A stretch of 64,000 bases of DNA. Origin: Streptomyces viridochromogenes. GTDB taxonomy: Bacteria > Actinomycetota > Actinomycetes > Streptomycetales > Streptomycetaceae. The notes under the pieces are model-generated. The model worked only from the letters and a program-made list of their open reading frames with translations. It was not told where the DNA came from and did not search any database. Below, one piece after another: positions 63,963 to 64,000 of this stretch (positions are counted from its first letter, which is position 1; each line of letters starts with the position of its first letter). The stretch lies in contig NZ_LGUR01000118.1 of assembly GCF_001270495.1 (NCBI RefSeq), positions 49,642 through 113,641 on the forward strand, given 5' to 3'. The translations under genes were made by a program, and so were the position numbers.

Positions 63963-64000
63963 CTTCTCGTGCTCCCCCGTTTCCCCGTTCCCCCGTACTC

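Overview
This window is chromosomal DNA of a Streptomyces species or a very close relative. The evidence is the very high GC content, frequent GTG and TTG starts, four-base GTGA/ATGA gene overlaps, and a gene order that, from memory, matches the Streptomyces coelicolor chromosome from the histidine operon through the division and cell-wall (dcw) cluster. Nothing looks recently acquired: no insertion sequence, prophage, CRISPR array, rRNA or tRNA was seen, and codon bias is uniform.

Layout. (1) 1-4034, minus strand: the distal part of a his operon, hisD-hisC-hisB-[54-codon membrane protein]-hisH-priA, with priA cut by the window edge. (2) 4234-8363, plus strand: a beta-helix-like membrane protein, an uncharacterised helical protein, a Lon N-domain protein and a YbaK-type deacylase, followed by a dispersed Streptomyces intergenic repeat. 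(3) 8537-12697, minus: a small membrane protein, an ABC exporter pair and an NYN-domain protein. (4) 12935-18270: a 54-aa charged protein, replicative polymerase DnaE (minus) and a DUF2252 protein (plus). (5) 18360-23566: a membrane protein, a membrane-anchored DsbA-like protein, a Tat-exported PhoD phosphatase, a dienelactone-hydrolase-like protein and an MscS channel. (6) 23675-29912, minus: SDR, CPA1 antiporter, GNAT, RluD, LspA, and a DksA/TraR zinc-finger protein with a 390-residue Ala/Lys tail. (7) 30205-33658, plus: ileS behind a translational T-box riboswitch.

(8) 33869-51702, minus, is the core of the window: rsmH-ftsL-ftsI-murE-murF-mraY-murD-ftsW-murG-ftsQ-ftsZ-pgeF-ylmE-sepF-ylmG-divIVA. 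It supplies the Mur ligases and lipid carrier steps (MurE, MurF, MraY, MurD, MurG), the septal synthase (FtsW, FtsI), the divisome (FtsQ, FtsL, FtsZ), the FtsZ membrane anchor SepF (no ftsA is present) and the polar-growth scaffold DivIVA. No mraZ precedes rsmH. The 284-bp gap before ftsZ probably holds its own developmentally controlled promoters.

(9) 52143-64000: a beta-carbonic anhydrase, a coupled moxR-DUF58-transglutaminase operon (perfect DnaA box upstream), a DUF3040 protein, a methyltransferase, a HEPN-like protein, and a TetR-controlled operon encoding a degenerate ABC ATPase and a YhgE/Pip membrane protein. A promoter with an overlapping inverted-repeat operator is visible in front of this last operon.

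No clearly unprecedented system was found. The best candidates for new biology are the YhgE/degenerate-ATPase/TetR operon, the conspicuous histone-H1-like tail on the DksA-like protein, the HEPN-like protein with an R-X4-H motif, and two short genes that are easily missed (815-979 and 12935-13099).
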